DNA from: Xenoacremonium recifei
Lineage: Eukaryota; Ascomycota; Sordariomycetes; Hypocreales; Nectriaceae
DNA length: 64,000 nt
Direction of reading: 5' to 3'
NCBI GenBank assembly: GCA_012184525.1
Contig: WOFQ01000069.1
Coordinates: 1-64,000, forward strand
Shown here: in pieces, positions 21,919 to 33,367 of the stretch
How the letters are laid out: every line of letters begins with the position of its first letter
Position numbering within the stretch: the stretch's first letter is position 1
Notes under the pieces: generated by a model
What the model saw: only the letters and a program-made list of their open reading frames with translations
Told to the model about the DNA's origin: nothing
Databases searched by the model: none
Program-made: the position numbers and the translations under genes

Positions 21919-23666
21919 GGACGCGACGGCGCTCGCGCAACAGCAGGGTGGGATGGCCGCAAGTGGGTTTCAAAAGATGAACAGTATTTCCCACGTCTCG
22001 GGCTGATTGTACTGACGGCCGGCGCTGAAGCGTTGTCATTTTCACGATCCCAACAGATCTGAGGGGGGTTCACTCAGATAAGGAGGGGGATGTTATCCGG
22101 TCACGTGAGATAGGTTCGCCAATCAGAGGATGCACTCCACACTTGAGATGTCCAGCTCCTCCCGAGTGAGCCAAATACATGTTTCGAAACAATCCAAGAG
22201 CATACTGCGTATGACGGGCGCGTAGTTCTTGTGTTTCAGCTTCCAATAAGCGTTAAGGAACCGACTATGAGGTAGACTCAAAGCATGGTAATTTTTGACT
22301 CAATCGGCGATCGAAACATGTACGAGTAGTAGGTGTTGATGGAACCATCCACCCAGATTCATAACATACCCTATAGGATGCCGTCTTTCTGGAGAATGTC
22401 TCAAGCAGCGGAAATTACGCTAAGTTGCTGATTGTCGTGATTGAATGAGCATATGTTCTCCTAATACTCTGAGATAAGACCACTCGAATTCATCTTTCTG
22501 CGTCTGTTCTGATTGTCGCCTGAGGAACACAATTTTTCACGTGCCTAGAGCCTCCCAGCTGGCCTGCGCCGCCGCATATCTCCATAGCTTGGGCCAGTGC
22601 CTATCGCAATCTAGTGTGAGAGACTTGAGCAAGTTAAGCGGACTTGCCCGTTATTGGCACACTGATCATCCTTGCTGCTCCGTTTCCCGCTATTGCCAGC
22701 TTGTTTCCAATCTAAGAAATCGAGATAACACCGCGGCTAGGCCGAGAGAGGAATTTTTCTGGTGCTGATACATCGTAGATGGGATAAGGCTAACAAGTAC
22801 AATTTACTCTCGATCTGGGGCAGGATGCTAGAGCTGAGGACAGCTTCAAGTTTGTTCTTGCACCTCCTTGGATCATACGAAGTGCATAGCAAGGATACAT
22901 TGATCGATGACCTCGGTCAATGAGAGTCCTGAGAGAATGATGGCTCTCGACACGAATCACAGTATCAGCGCTTTAACAACTACAAATCTCATTTCCAAGG
23001 GCTTTTCCATGCCGTGTGGGCATTGTTCTTGACGAAGAGTGCTTTCAACTCGATCACTGACCTCAGGACGAAGCTCCATCTAATCGTCGCGACTTCTCTG
23101 TTGTTACGAAAAGAGTTCATCTTATTATAAACCCTTAACTCATATAAAGATCTTGATGTATATGTTTTAATTAGAAGACGGCTATGCGTGCTGCCAAAAC
23201 TTCCTCATATCAGACTTGGCAATCTAATGGCACGGTAAGTCTGAAACGCGATTCTCAATTGAGGTTAGGTATAGATGGCCATAAACGCCGAAACGGCAAA
23301 GCGTGCAATGTCAAGTTCGCCGGCCGGGCAAATCATGCCGGGCGTCGGTGATCTTGACAGGCTGGCTGATCGGCCAACTCGGGAATCCACAAAAGTTCAT
23401 ACTTTATCGGTCACGCTTCACATCAGATAACGTGGCGGGACCTCAGTTCCATGCTTCGTGCAAAGATGGCCATCAAGAAGTAAACATGGATGGCCGTGAG
23501 TGGAGCACTTTAATTCGCCTCCCCATAGTTAGGTAAGAGCGTAATTGATGTAAAGGTGGTAAGGTTGCTGTATTCCAGATAAACCCTGACATCGGGACAT
23601 ATATGCCGATGCTCCAGCGCCATCATTTGGGACCAGATAAGCACCTCAACACTGTTCACCTCTAAA
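21919..23666. other. Divergent intergenic region, 1.75 kb
   Basis: Promoters of the Zn2Cys6 regulator (leftward) and the flavin hydroxylase (rightward). An AGATAAG lies at 22076-22082. I see no coding sequence: ORFs are below 80 codons and motif-free. Confidence 0.4.
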
Positions 23667-25646
23667 ATGCCTTCTGCCGACAGCGAAGCAGTTGAGTACG
23701 ACGTGGTGATCATCGGCGGCGGTCCAGTTGGACTTCTTCTGGCCTATCAGCTAAAAAGATTTGGCATATCCGTTTGTGTTCTCGAGCAATACGAGAAGGA
23801 AACTCAGGATGCTTACGGCCGCGCGATTGCGCTGTTCCCAAGGACCACAGAACAGCTCAATCAGCTTGACCTTCTTGAGCCCATGCTCCAATTAGGGTTT
23901 GCTTGTCGAACTAGCGTTACTTACAAAGATGGTCAGCGCATGTATGTGCTTCCTCACTATCCATCAGAGCATCATGATAACTCACACGTCTTTCGCCAGT
24001 CTTCCCGGTCGTGTTTGGACATTCATGGAAGGCATTTCAGGCACAGTATGCGACTTCACTCTCGTGCTCCGACAGTTATACACAGAGGCCATCTTTCGGG
24101 AGAAGCTGGAAGACGTGGGAGGCCACTACCATCAGTCCGTACAGTGCACGGGCTTTACGGTTGATGATACTTTGCCTATAGGAAGATCTGGAGTTATTTC
24201 AAAGTTTATTGACAAAAAGAATGGGCAGACTTTTGAGCTGAAGAGGTAAGCAAGTTCAACGACCCTATCCTCTTGTTGTCGGGTTTGGAAATTCTGTTTG
24301 GTTGCTTACCTTTTCTTAGCAAATACCTGATTGGTGCGGATGGTGGCCGAAGCTTCGTGCGATCTCACGCTGGCATTGCTTTCGAAGGCGACACCACAGA
24401 AGACAGATGGATTCGTATTGATGGTCTGGTAGAAACAGACATGCCTATCAATCGTTCGTATGGGTGAGTGTCGAAGGGAAATTCCTGTTCATTCATGTTT
24501 ATTTAACATACCGTTTCAGTGCTATTGAGAGTAAAACCCACGGGAATGTTCTCTGGGCTCCTTTGGACCACGGTGCAACTCGAATTGGGTACGCGTTCAC
24601 CGCAGACATTGCATCTAGATACCCGGATGGCGTTACGGAGGAGGTCGCCGTGAAGGAAGCCATTGAGAGCATGAAGCCATTCAATGTCAAGTTTAAGGAG
24701 GTCCACTGGTGGACATTGTAAGTGTGCAAGCTTCCTACAACTTCAGACCTTGAGCTATATGCTGATGCGGCTTCAAATCAGGTATACCATTGGGCAGCGG
24801 ATAGCTAAGCCTTGGTCTGTTAAAGATCGCATTTTCCTGTGTGGTGATGCCGCTCATACCCACAGTAGCGGCGCTGCTCAGGGGCTCAATACTGGAATCC
24901 ATGACGCTGTTAACTTGGCTTGGAAACTTGCTTTGCAGATTCAAGGTATCACCAGCCCTGATGTCCTAAGAACCTATCAATCGGAGAGAACGACTGCTGT
25001 CCAAAAGCTTCTTGATTACGATAAGGATATTGCTACTCTCATGTCACACAAGTGGCCTGCCTGGTATAAAGGTGATCCCGATGCGGATCCGTATTTGATC
25101 CTTGGAGAAATCTTCAACCAGGCTGCCTCTTTCAATACTGGTTTGGGCATTAGCTACCCGGTGAATATCTTGAACCAAGATTCTTCTCTTCTCCCTGAAT
25201 TAGTACTAGGAGGTCGACCCCCAGACGTCGAACTAGTCACACCTGGAACGAATCAGATTGTGCGACTTCAAAAGATCACTCTGAATGTCGCTAAGTTCTA
25301 CGTGGTCATCTTCACTGGAAATCCTGCGACAACACGGCCCCTATTGAGAGACCTGGAAGATCATTTGGCCACAAATAGCAAAATTAAGGGTCATTCAGCG
25401 ATTCGCTGGTTAACCATCAGTCCGGTGGTTGGCTGTTCTCCATTTGAAGCTATCGGAATGAAGCCTTTTGGTAACACGTATTTCGATCCTTCAAACCTGG
25501 CTCATGACCAATACGGCGTAAACTCAGAGAAGGGGAGTGTCATTATCCTGCGACCGGATGGTTTAGTAGGCTCCGGAGGAAGTATTTCGGGACCATGGAT
25601 CGAAGAATACTTCTCAAAAGTCCTGAGCTTGTCGAAGATTCCATAA
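23667..25646 (+). CDS. FAD-dependent aromatic hydroxylase (phenol 2-monooxygenase-like)
   Basis: Five exons: 23667-23941, 24000-24245, 24320-24463, 24520-24717 and 24782-25646, giving 575 aa. It is a class A flavoprotein monooxygenase. The N-terminal dinucleotide fold reads VVIIGGGPVGLLLAYQL, a YLIGADGGRS matches the DG motif that contacts NAD(P)H and FAD, and GDAAHTHSSGAAQGLNTG is the second FAD motif. The last 150 residues look like the thioredoxin-like C-terminal domain of phenol hydroxylases. Such enzymes put a hydroxyl on phenolic rings using NADPH and O2; the substrate here is unknown. Splice phases all agree and no damage is seen. The next gene downstream is a convergent S33 peptidase. 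Confidence 0.87.
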
Positions 25647-26003
25647 GCGTTGATTGGTGGTGCTTTTTAAAGAATTTGTTGATTAAATAAAAAGAATAGG
25701 TTCAGATTGTATAGAGACAATAGATATAAGAACATTAAGTTCGGTTTACCATCACTACTCTTTTGCTCCGAGAGCATGAACAGAGTATTCATCTTTGCTG
25801 TCAGAATTATCAATTCTGGTGTGTGGTCTAGAATGTCTATTTATCTTGACAATCATCCCTAGTCATATGGTTTTACTTCCATTTGCGATGAGCTATGTTT
25901 TTCGACACCACAATAGATCCTACATGCGAAAGAACGTGGACATTTGACCAACTTTACAGAATGGGGTTACTATATGAACCAATGCTTGAGGGTGTAAAGA
26001 AGT
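25647..26003. other. Convergent intergenic region
   Basis: AT-rich 3' space of two convergent genes. An AATAAA at about 25685 could serve the hydroxylase message. No gene seen. Confidence 0.4.
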
Positions 26004-27116
26004 TCAGCTTTGAACAAGCCAAGTACCAACAACATTAATATAATTCTCTCTTTCTTCTAAATGTGGCATATGAGTCGATCGTTGAAGTTTGATCCAGGTG
26101 ACATTTGATATCATCTCTAGGAACGGAGCCACAGACAAATCAGTGGCGCCCTCATTGACTCCATTCAAAACCAGCGTGGGCGCTGTAATATTTTGGAGCA
26201 CCGGAACCGATGTCCAGCCAGCTAGACTGCCGGTGACTTCCCATCTGTCTGGGCCATGCCTGTGCCGAGTTAGATTGTCGTATTATATACACAGTACTAT
26301 CAAGCTCGGAGCTGGACTTACATTGTCAATGAAACCGTCCTATCCTTCGTCCTCCACTCGAGGCTAGCCCTGAGATAATCTGGCAAAGGATCAATGTTGC
26401 AGAAATGCTCTCGGTTAAAGTCTCGCATAAGTTCGGCATACTTGGCCGAATCTGTTGTTCCAGACTCCTCACAGCGCTTCATTGCGTCCTGGCTTTCTTG
26501 TGACTGCTGGAGGCGGTATTCATTGTATGCGGTATCCCAGGCCTCACCAGTTGCAGTTACGTTTGATAGGACTAGTCTTCGAAGGCCTTTAGGCCTCTTG
26601 CCCGCAAACGTCGATCCCATCATTCCACCCCACGAATGACCAAGGAGGTCATAATAAGACAAGCCTAGCTGTGACACAAGGTTGGATAGTTCATCATGAA
26701 AAAGAGCCTCTGTCCAAAAGGACTCGTCACCTGCTTTTTCTGGGAGGTGGGTAGAAAGCCCGTTTCCGAGCTCTTCGGCTCTTGTTAGCAAATACTGGGA
26801 GATAGGGAACTTCTAGCTAAGCAAATGAATGAACAAGAAAAACTTCGGATATTACACCGCAGAGTCTTTCGGCTATAGATGTATGAGGGAACTCACGATC
26901 GTAGAAAATAAGAGGAATTTCCCACTTGTCATAGAAGTCTATCATGGGAAGGAGATAGTGGTGTGTAAGCCCAGGCCCGCCATGAACAATCACTAATGGT
27001 GTTTTCCCACTCGACGACTCGCCAATAGCCTTGTACCAGGTCAAACATGGTTTTGAGACCCCATATACTTTGAACTCTACGAAGCCTTCTGTGGTCTTGG
27101 TGGCGGTGGCCGCCAT
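26004..27116 (-). CDS. Alpha/beta-hydrolase, S33 proline-iminopeptidase family
   Basis: Three exons on the minus strand: 26897-27116, 26322-26772 and 26004-26244, giving 303 aa. The oxyanion segment VIVHGGPG, the YDQLGNGLS motif made across the first intron, the nucleophile elbow LLGHSWGGMMG, and the C-terminal acid and His (NGVNEGATD, STHMPHLE) are those of the proline iminopeptidase branch of family S33. Members cut an N-terminal proline or act as amidases on small molecules. Both acceptors were chosen by motif: the AG at 26773-26774 restores DQLGNG, and that at 26245-26246 restores the VTGSLAGW block. The start at 27116 (MAATATK) fits the family; the frame stays open upstream to 27248. Confidence 0.85.
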
Positions 27117-27960
27117 TGCGGGAGACTTTGCAATGAGACCCTGTCCAGAGGTTTGGTCTGCGATCTTGTAAGGGTCCAACGGCTTGGGGAGACAAAAAAG
27201 GATATACAGCCTTAACCGTTGGAAACGGGCGAAGGAGGGAGTAAACACATTTCACTTATTTCTTCCAGAAAGTGACTAGCTTGTCGGTCGGGATGTTCCT
27301 ATTGGGCACCGTAACATTTGTCACAAGACAGGGTTGACGATTTCTGGGTCTCGGCGTCCCCTGCGGGCGCACGATGCTTACTGGCAAGCTAAGGCCTAAG
27401 ATCTGCCGTGCCAATCTTGTCCACGCCCTCTTTTTCTTGTGTTTGGCGAAGCTTGGCCCTCAAGTTGGCCAGTTAAGCAAATCCTCTGGCTTGAAACTAA
27501 CGACCGAATTTAATTTGGTACTTATCACGACCGGGGTCTACTTGAAACTGGGTTCGGGAGATGCCGATTGACTATGATGTCGGGAATCCTCAATACTTTA
27601 CTTCCACATTGGTAGACCTCCTTAGGGCAGCTGTTGATGAGACCTTTGGATCCACGGCGCTGGGAAAATCATCGGCTCTGTCACAACCAGCATTGATTGG
27701 AAAACTTCGAGTGCAAACTAAAAGTACGATGGACTAAGGATGAACTGGAATGAAGAAATACTATTACTCTGATCGTTGCTGACACGATACAGTTGGGAAA
27801 GCTTGGATTTGAGGTTAGATCTTGACTCCATAAATTTTTGACCTGATGACGAGCTAGAACAGCTCGTATATTGTAAAGCCCGCGTAGAGAGAGACTAAAG
27901 GTGGACGGGCAACAAATTAGTGTGAGTAAATCCTGCCAGAAGTTCATCCTAGCCCCCCAC
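27117..27960. other. Intergenic region
   Basis: Upstream of the S33 peptidase and downstream of the permease. No gene, repeat or RNA recognised. Confidence 0.4.
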
Positions 27961-30450
27961 TCAGTGTGTCTTGCCTTTCTTAAACCGCAATGAAATCTTC
28001 TGTTTGATCATTTCCCAGTGATTAACATTTTCCTCCACGTATGAGGCCTCGTAAGCATCAATCACAGGCCGCTCCTATTCGTCCTTGTCAGTTGTAAACA
28101 TTGTAATAACGGATTTAATAAGACACGAACCCAGACCAGATCCATCTCAGAAGATTTGACTATACTAGTCTTTTTAATAATCTTCCATCCGAAGTATGCC
28201 ACTGGAACGAAGAAGACCATCGTGTAGTAAGAGAAAAAGGTTCCCACACTCCACCCTGTGACATAGGTTAGCCTTTGCGGAGAACATTTCAAGATATCAC
28301 CGGGTAACATACAGCCTGGTAGGAAAACTGTATAGCCATAGCAAGTGACAACTACGGTCATAGCGCAAAGTCCATACCATCCACAAAAAGGCTGTGCCCA
28401 TCCCTTGTATGGGAGTAGATTCCGGTCAAAGCCTTGAGTCTTGAGACCCCCGTAAAAGGCCAGGTAAATGATGCACATGCAGAGGTAGTCCAACACTTGG
28501 GATGCTTGTGTGAGGTTCGCTAGCCTACACGAGTATTGTTAAGGTCGCCAAAATTAGCACCGGGATCAATAGTCGACGAACCATGAGATAACTTGTGCCG
28601 TTCCATTTCTAATCTGAAGGAAGCTTAGAAAAGGGAAAATCATCACTACACAGTAGCAATATATAGGCACACCCTGCTTGGTACAGCGGCGAAAGACTTT
28701 TGGTGCATGTCCATCTAGAGCTAGACCGTACAGAGTTCGAGACGATGTGTAACTTCGGAAGTTAATATCGAACCCTCACACGGGGTTGTAAATCCTTACA
28801 CAAAAGCATTTCCAGCCGAGAAGATACTGGTAACCAAGAGAGCGTTTGCTATATGAGGTAGAACGCCGATGCCTAGGTGTTGCATGGCGATCACATACGG
28901 TGAACTTGCTGCTGTGCCGCTTGAGCCATCGATTGTGCTGGGACATGTTCCATTGCCGCCCCAGGGGGCGTCAGTGAGGATGCAGTTGAGGGTGATGTCA
29001 TTGTACTAGTCTCCGTTAATCCCCAAGAGCCAGGTTCCAATAACAGTTCGCAAGGCATACCGGCAAGACTACACCAACTGCAATTGCCGAGCCAAGGAAG
29101 ATAATTCCGAAGCGCCAGTATAGATTGGTATATGCTCGCTTAAGGTTCTTGCGGGGGTTGGACGCTACAAATGTTGAGTTAGTCCGATGTAACATCTTAA
29201 GGACTTGAAGACCTTACTTTCACCCGCCAGCATTGCCACGTACTCCGGGCCCGTGATAACGAAAGCAGCTTCCCAAAGCCCTGCCAGAAATCCTTCGAAG
29301 CGGCCTAGGCTACCGGTTGTAACGTATTCGGCAAACGCACCCTATGCCGGAAGCCATTAGCGTTGTCTGTTAGTCGTCGGTACTCTTAGGAGCTATTTAC
29401 AGGGGTTTTCCAGTATCTGAAGCCGTAGGCGTCGTGCTTCGGATTACCTCCAACCATGGTAATGAACGTAAAGCTGAAAACAATGCAAACAAGAACAACC
29501 TGTAAAAGAGATGAGCTGTATGTTTAAAGAACACGGAGAATCGGGTTCGACTTATTTCCAATTGATCTAGAGGATGGTCACTTAGCACTGATGTGAGGAG
29601 CACCGGGCGCCAGTCTCTATACTTACAACCAGAATTCTGCCTCTCCGTACCACCTGACTGTGACGATATTGATTATCCTAATAAGGTTCTAGGATAAGTG
29701 TCCGGTCGCACATAATGAGATAAAACTCACGCATACAGAACGACGCAAGCAGCACAGACGGCTGCAACTGGGACGTCGTCGCTCCAAAACGTCAAGACAA
29801 GATTCAATGCACTGCAAGATGCTTAGTGTCTTGTACCAGTGCGTTGCAGTTGGTTACAACTCAAGAAAAGACGTAGATTGGAGGCTACAGGCAGCCTATG
29901 GCTGATTGCACGAACCTGATTTCGAACGGAATCGAGACTGCTTCTATATCACGACGGTTAGAGGATTATGCATATTACGGCCCAACATGATGGATTACCA
30001 TAAAGAAAGAAGTTCCATCCAAGCATGAAACCGAAAGCCTCGTCCACCCATTTGCTACCAAGTCGCACGAAGCCACCGGAGACAGGCATGAAAATGCTCA
30101 TCTAACATTGATTTATGAGTACTCCAACCACTCTTACGCGTGCTTTGACGTACCTCAGCCATGCAGTTATTGACGCATCCGAGGAACGATGCATAGAATA
30201 AAAAGCCGATTATTAGAGAGCCAGGGCCCCCTTCGATCAATCCCCAACCAATGGACACAAAAAGAGCTGTCCCAATTGTTCCCCCTATAGTCATCATCTG
30301 AATTTGCCGGCTGCCGAGTCTGCGTTTAAGATGGTCGACATTGTCCACAACTAATTCGGTATATCCTTCTCCATCGCCCTTTTCGTCGGGGAAGGGAAGG
30401 GATTGCTTTTCGTTGGAGGCATTGCCGGTCGTCATTTGAATATTGTCCAT
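27961..30450 (-). CDS. Amino-acid permease (APC superfamily, YAT type)
   Basis: Thirteen exons give 576 aa. From the 5' end they are 30154-30450, 29999-30101, 29916-29943, 29731-29811, 29627-29677, 29401-29515, 29218-29341, 29061-29164, 28800-29005, 28582-28752, 28313-28524, 28131-28255 and 27961-28074. The protein shows the fungal amino-acid permease series: LGSRQIQMMTIGGTIGTALF in helix 1, CMAEMSIFMPVSGGFVRL, VTRWYG-like VTVRWYGEAEFW, the loop GGNPKHDAYGFRYW, FVITGPEYVAMLAGE, and the tail EMDLVWERP. It should import amino acids across the plasma membrane. The gene is unusually intron-rich and has a 28-nt exon (29916-29943). The join after EFW (intron 29516-29626) is the least certain. Paired near-identical GATA-containing 18-mers lie about 370-460 bp upstream. 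Confidence 0.87.
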
Positions 30451-30687
30451 TTTTTTAAATAAGTCAGATGAGGGTTGAGTGAGAAGCCGAATACATGGCG
30501 CCATATTTGTAGGAAAATCCCGAACTGTGAATACGTCAACAACAATCGTATTCTTCTCAATGATAAGCAAACGCTGGTTACGGAACTCTAACAACGTTAC
30601 AAGCTTCCAGAGGATAATCCAAGTACGGAATAGCCTCATCGACCCCGGCATGTGCCGGCCTTGGCATTTGCCCTGCCCTCGCAATAG

Positions 30688-30726
30688 TACGGAGTAGGTC
30701 AAACATGGAAGAGCAAGTACGGAGTA
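30688..30726 (+). repeat. Two TACGGAGTA copies, 30 bp apart
   Basis: Copies at 30688-30696 and 30718-30726, both as AGTACGGAGTA, in the permease promoter region. Confidence 0.55.
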
Positions 30727-30821
30727 AACCTGGGGTATCTGTTTAGCGCGGCAATCTGCGACAAGCAATGAATGCTTGGTTCTGAGCCGCCATCTCATCC
30801 TTGTTAGCTTGTCTAGCTCTG

Positions 30822-30839
30822 GAGCTAACGGGCGATAAG
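30822..30839 (+). promoter_or_regulatory. GATAAG-containing 18-mer, copy 1
   Basis: GAGCTAACGGGCGATAAG; a second copy, one base different, starts 69 bp downstream. The CGATAAG core fits HGATAR, the site of AreA-type nitrogen regulators, and the position is about 370-390 bp before the permease start. Binding is inferred. Confidence 0.4.
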
Positions 30840-30890
30840 AATCCATCAAGACTTTGCCCGAACTGCACATACGTAGAAAGAAACGGCCGT

Positions 30891-30908
30891 GAGCTAGCGG
30901 GCGATAAG
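30891..30908 (+). promoter_or_regulatory. GATAAG-containing 18-mer, copy 2
   Basis: GAGCTAGCGGGCGATAAG; differs from copy 1 at one base. The repetition of the whole 18-mer, not just the core, is what sets it apart from chance GATA sites. Confidence 0.4.
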
Positions 30909-31618
30909 CAAAGACAAACGGCCAATCGGAGTTGGGTACAAGACCTCATGAAGGTCCGTTCCATGGCCAGGGGTCGGGGCGAAGGTAAGCTTCGCGAAAT
31001 AAGGGCCTTGGGTGTGTCGGCTCAAGGAGTGTGGCTGGCCAATCAATCTGCTAAATGCCGCGACGGTGTCAGTGCTTGTAGTCTTCATTACAAGTAAATG
31101 GTCTCCTCTAAGTATGTGAACTAGGATATGTTGATTTTGTCTTTAACACGTGGTAATCAATTAGAGGGCAGCACTGTTGATATCCCCTATCTGGAAATGT
31201 CGCACCGCCGCAGCGGATGATGACCCTAATGAAAGTGAATCCTCAGGGCGCAATCTCGTAGATACAGAGATGGCTGACGAGAGCGACTGGCGGTGGTCGT
31301 GAATACGCAATTCTATCAAGCCGTTTTCACTCCGTATCTTTGAATTTCCAGATGTCAATCTTACGTCCTTAAAACTGAGTACAGGGTAGATCGAGATAGG
31401 GCTAGGAGCAGTAGACGGCAGCATGCGAACCATACAACTAGCCAGATAGAAACATTTACTTCAGGAAGTTTCTCTCAATCGTTATCAAGACCAATAAATC
31501 AAACACCTTCTCAAACAGTCAATCCTCGGTTAAGGAAGAAAAGCTGACTTAGTAGGACTAATCTTAGTGATAGTCACACGGTCTCCCCCGCAAAATGTGA
31601 CAAAACCCGGCACCTCCT

Positions 31619-33367
31619 TCAAACAACCTCGAATAAGTCCCTGTGTTCAGCCTTGATCATATCTGCGCCCTTTTCACCAACCATATAAACCGAGTTCTGA
31701 ATTCGACAGTCAGGAATGACAGGCATGACAGATGCATCAATCACTCGCAGACCCTTGATACCATGAACCTTAAGTCTCGGATCAACAACTCCCTGCCCGA
31801 TATTCTTTGAAAGGCGAGCAGTTCCACATGGGTGGAACGCAGTCTGGCAGCGATCCAGGACAGCATGGTGCATCTCCTCATCCGAGTCAAGTGGCATCTC
31901 CCAAGGATACTCACTGACAACAACATCCTTGAAGCCCTCGCCTTTGGTAAGAATGTCATAGCTATATCGAATGCCCTCTCTCATCGCGATAATGTCGAGG
32001 TCATCGGCGAAAAAGTTGAGGTTGATATTGGGCTGAGCAAGAGGATCGGAAGAATTAAGTGTGACTTCACCTGGCTTTGAAACAGGACGAACCAAGTCAA
32101 CAACAACACTAAGATAACACCCTTTCTTGGGAATTGGGTAATGCCACTGAAATGCACTTCCAAACATAGCCACGAAGTCCAGCTCGAAATGAGGTTGCCC
32201 ACTGGGGCAGAACGGGTCTTTGCCGCCGTTTGCAGCCTTTCTCTTTAGATATTGCTCGTCCTTCTCAAGGTAGCTATCGATTCTAGGAAACCCGACCATC
32301 TCAAGAAGACCGGATCCTACGGGACCGGTATGGGTTTTGCTGAAGGTCGTCACGGCTTTGTCGTTCTTTGGTCCTTTGCGAAGTAGATGATCATCCATGC
32401 CGTAGCCTTCCTTCACCTGTAGGACAAAGGGGACTCCTGGATGATCGAGGAGATTCTGACCCACATGAGGAGAGTCGATAAGAAATTTAATCCCATGTTT
32501 GGAAAGTTCTTCGTGTGGACCGATACCGCTGAGCATGAGAAGCTTCGGCGACTCAAAAACACCCTGGGACAAGATAACCTCACGGGTCGCATAGAAGCTC
32601 TGCTCGTGACCGGAAGAGTCAATGACGGTCACTCCCTTACATTGTCGAGTCTTCTCGTCAATGATGAGGTTCTTTGAATGAGCCTTTGCAAATATGGTGA
32701 TGTTCGCCTTATTCTGGACAAACAGAAAGCTTCCAGATCGCTGGCCCTTGTAGATAGAATCTACGCAATGTGTGAGACCAATCATCTCGCCATCATATAT
32801 GTTTTCAGTGAGAACACCGCCCCGGGACAACCAAGCTTGAGTCAGGCGCTCGCGGAATGGCTGAAGCTCTTCGAGTAACTCAGCGTGGGAAATATGCAGA
32901 GGCCCACCCGTCCCAAGCTTCTGGAGCTCCTTGGGATAGAGACCGGAGTCGTCGTGGTAGCTCGCACTCTTTCGCAAATATGGAAGAAGGTGGTTCCATG
33001 TCCACTCAGTGCCACCGTACTCTTCCCACATATCAAAGGTGGGCTTACAGCCAGGAACCCAGGTGAAGTAGTTCAGAGAGGAGCTTCCGCCTAGCGCTTT
33101 GCCGCGAGTGTTCGGTTTCTCAATACGTTCATAGTCATCGCGCTTGACCATTGTTGTCTTATAAGACCAGTCATGCTGACTACCCCGGAGCCCCATCGCC
33201 GAGGAAGGAGTTGTGATTTCAGGAATGTCTTGAGGGTTGTCGATGCCAGCTTCAACGATGAGAATACTGACATTGGGGTTTTCGGCAAGGCGACCTGCAA
33301 CAACGTTGCCCGCGGTGCCTCCCCCAACGACAACAAAATCAAAATATGATCCGTTTCTGGGAGCCAT
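31619..33367 (-). CDS. GMC-family FAD oxidoreductase
   Basis: A single exon of 582 aa, the typical length for the glucose-methanol-choline family. It starts with the FAD-binding fold FVVVGGGTAGNVVAGRLAE and the glutamate-ended strand VEAG. ALGGSSSLNYFTW is GMC signature 1, and SQGVFESPKLLMLSGIGP is signature 2. Near the end, FHPCGTARL carries the catalytic His, and the IQNSVYMVGEKGADMI block the second active-site residue (Asn) and flavin contacts. No signal peptide is seen, so it is probably intracellular. Family members oxidise alcohols, choline or sugars; oxidase members pass electrons to O2 and make H2O2, while dehydrogenase members do not. It is divergent from a catalase, which favours but does not prove an oxidase. 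Confidence 0.9.
   Translation of the reverse strand: MAPRNGSYFDFVVVGGGTAGNVVAGRLAENPNVSILIVEAGIDNPQDIPEITTPSSAMGLRGSQHDWSYKTTMVKRDDYERIEKPNTRGKALGGSSSLNYFTWVPGCKPTFDMWEEYGGTEWTWNHLLPYLRKSASYHDDSGLYPKELQKLGTGGPLHISHAELLEELQPFRERLTQAWLSRGGVLTENIYDGEMIGLTHCVDSIYKGQRSGSFLFVQNKANITIFAKAHSKNLIIDEKTRQCKGVTVIDSSGHEQSFYATREVILSQGVFESPKLLMLSGIGPHEELSKHGIKFLIDSPHVGQNLLDHPGVPFVLQVKEGYGMDDHLLRKGPKNDKAVTTFSKTHTGPVGSGLLEMVGFPRIDSYLEKDEQYLKRKAANGGKDPFCPSGQPHFELDFVAMFGSAFQWHYPIPKKGCYLSVVVDLVRPVSKPGEVTLNSSDPLAQPNINLNFFADDLDIIAMREGIRYSYDILTKGEGFKDVVVSEYPWEMPLDSDEEMHHAVLDRCQTAFHPCGTARLSKNIGQGVVDPRLKVHGIKGLRVIDASVMPVIPDCRIQNSVYMVGEKGADMIKAEHRDLFEVV

Larger units (their letters stand above)
30451..31618. other. 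Permease promoter region and 3' space of the GMC gene
   Basis: Holds two TACGGAGTA copies and the pair of 18-mers with GATAAG (listed separately). No coding sequence recognised; ORFs in 30743-31433 are motif-free. Confidence 0.4.

Noticed and set aside
17236..22082. Single AGATAAG sites (17236, 22076) as nitrogen-control elements of the ureide group
   Set aside because: About two dozen HGATAAG matches are expected by chance in a window this size, so single sites carry little weight.
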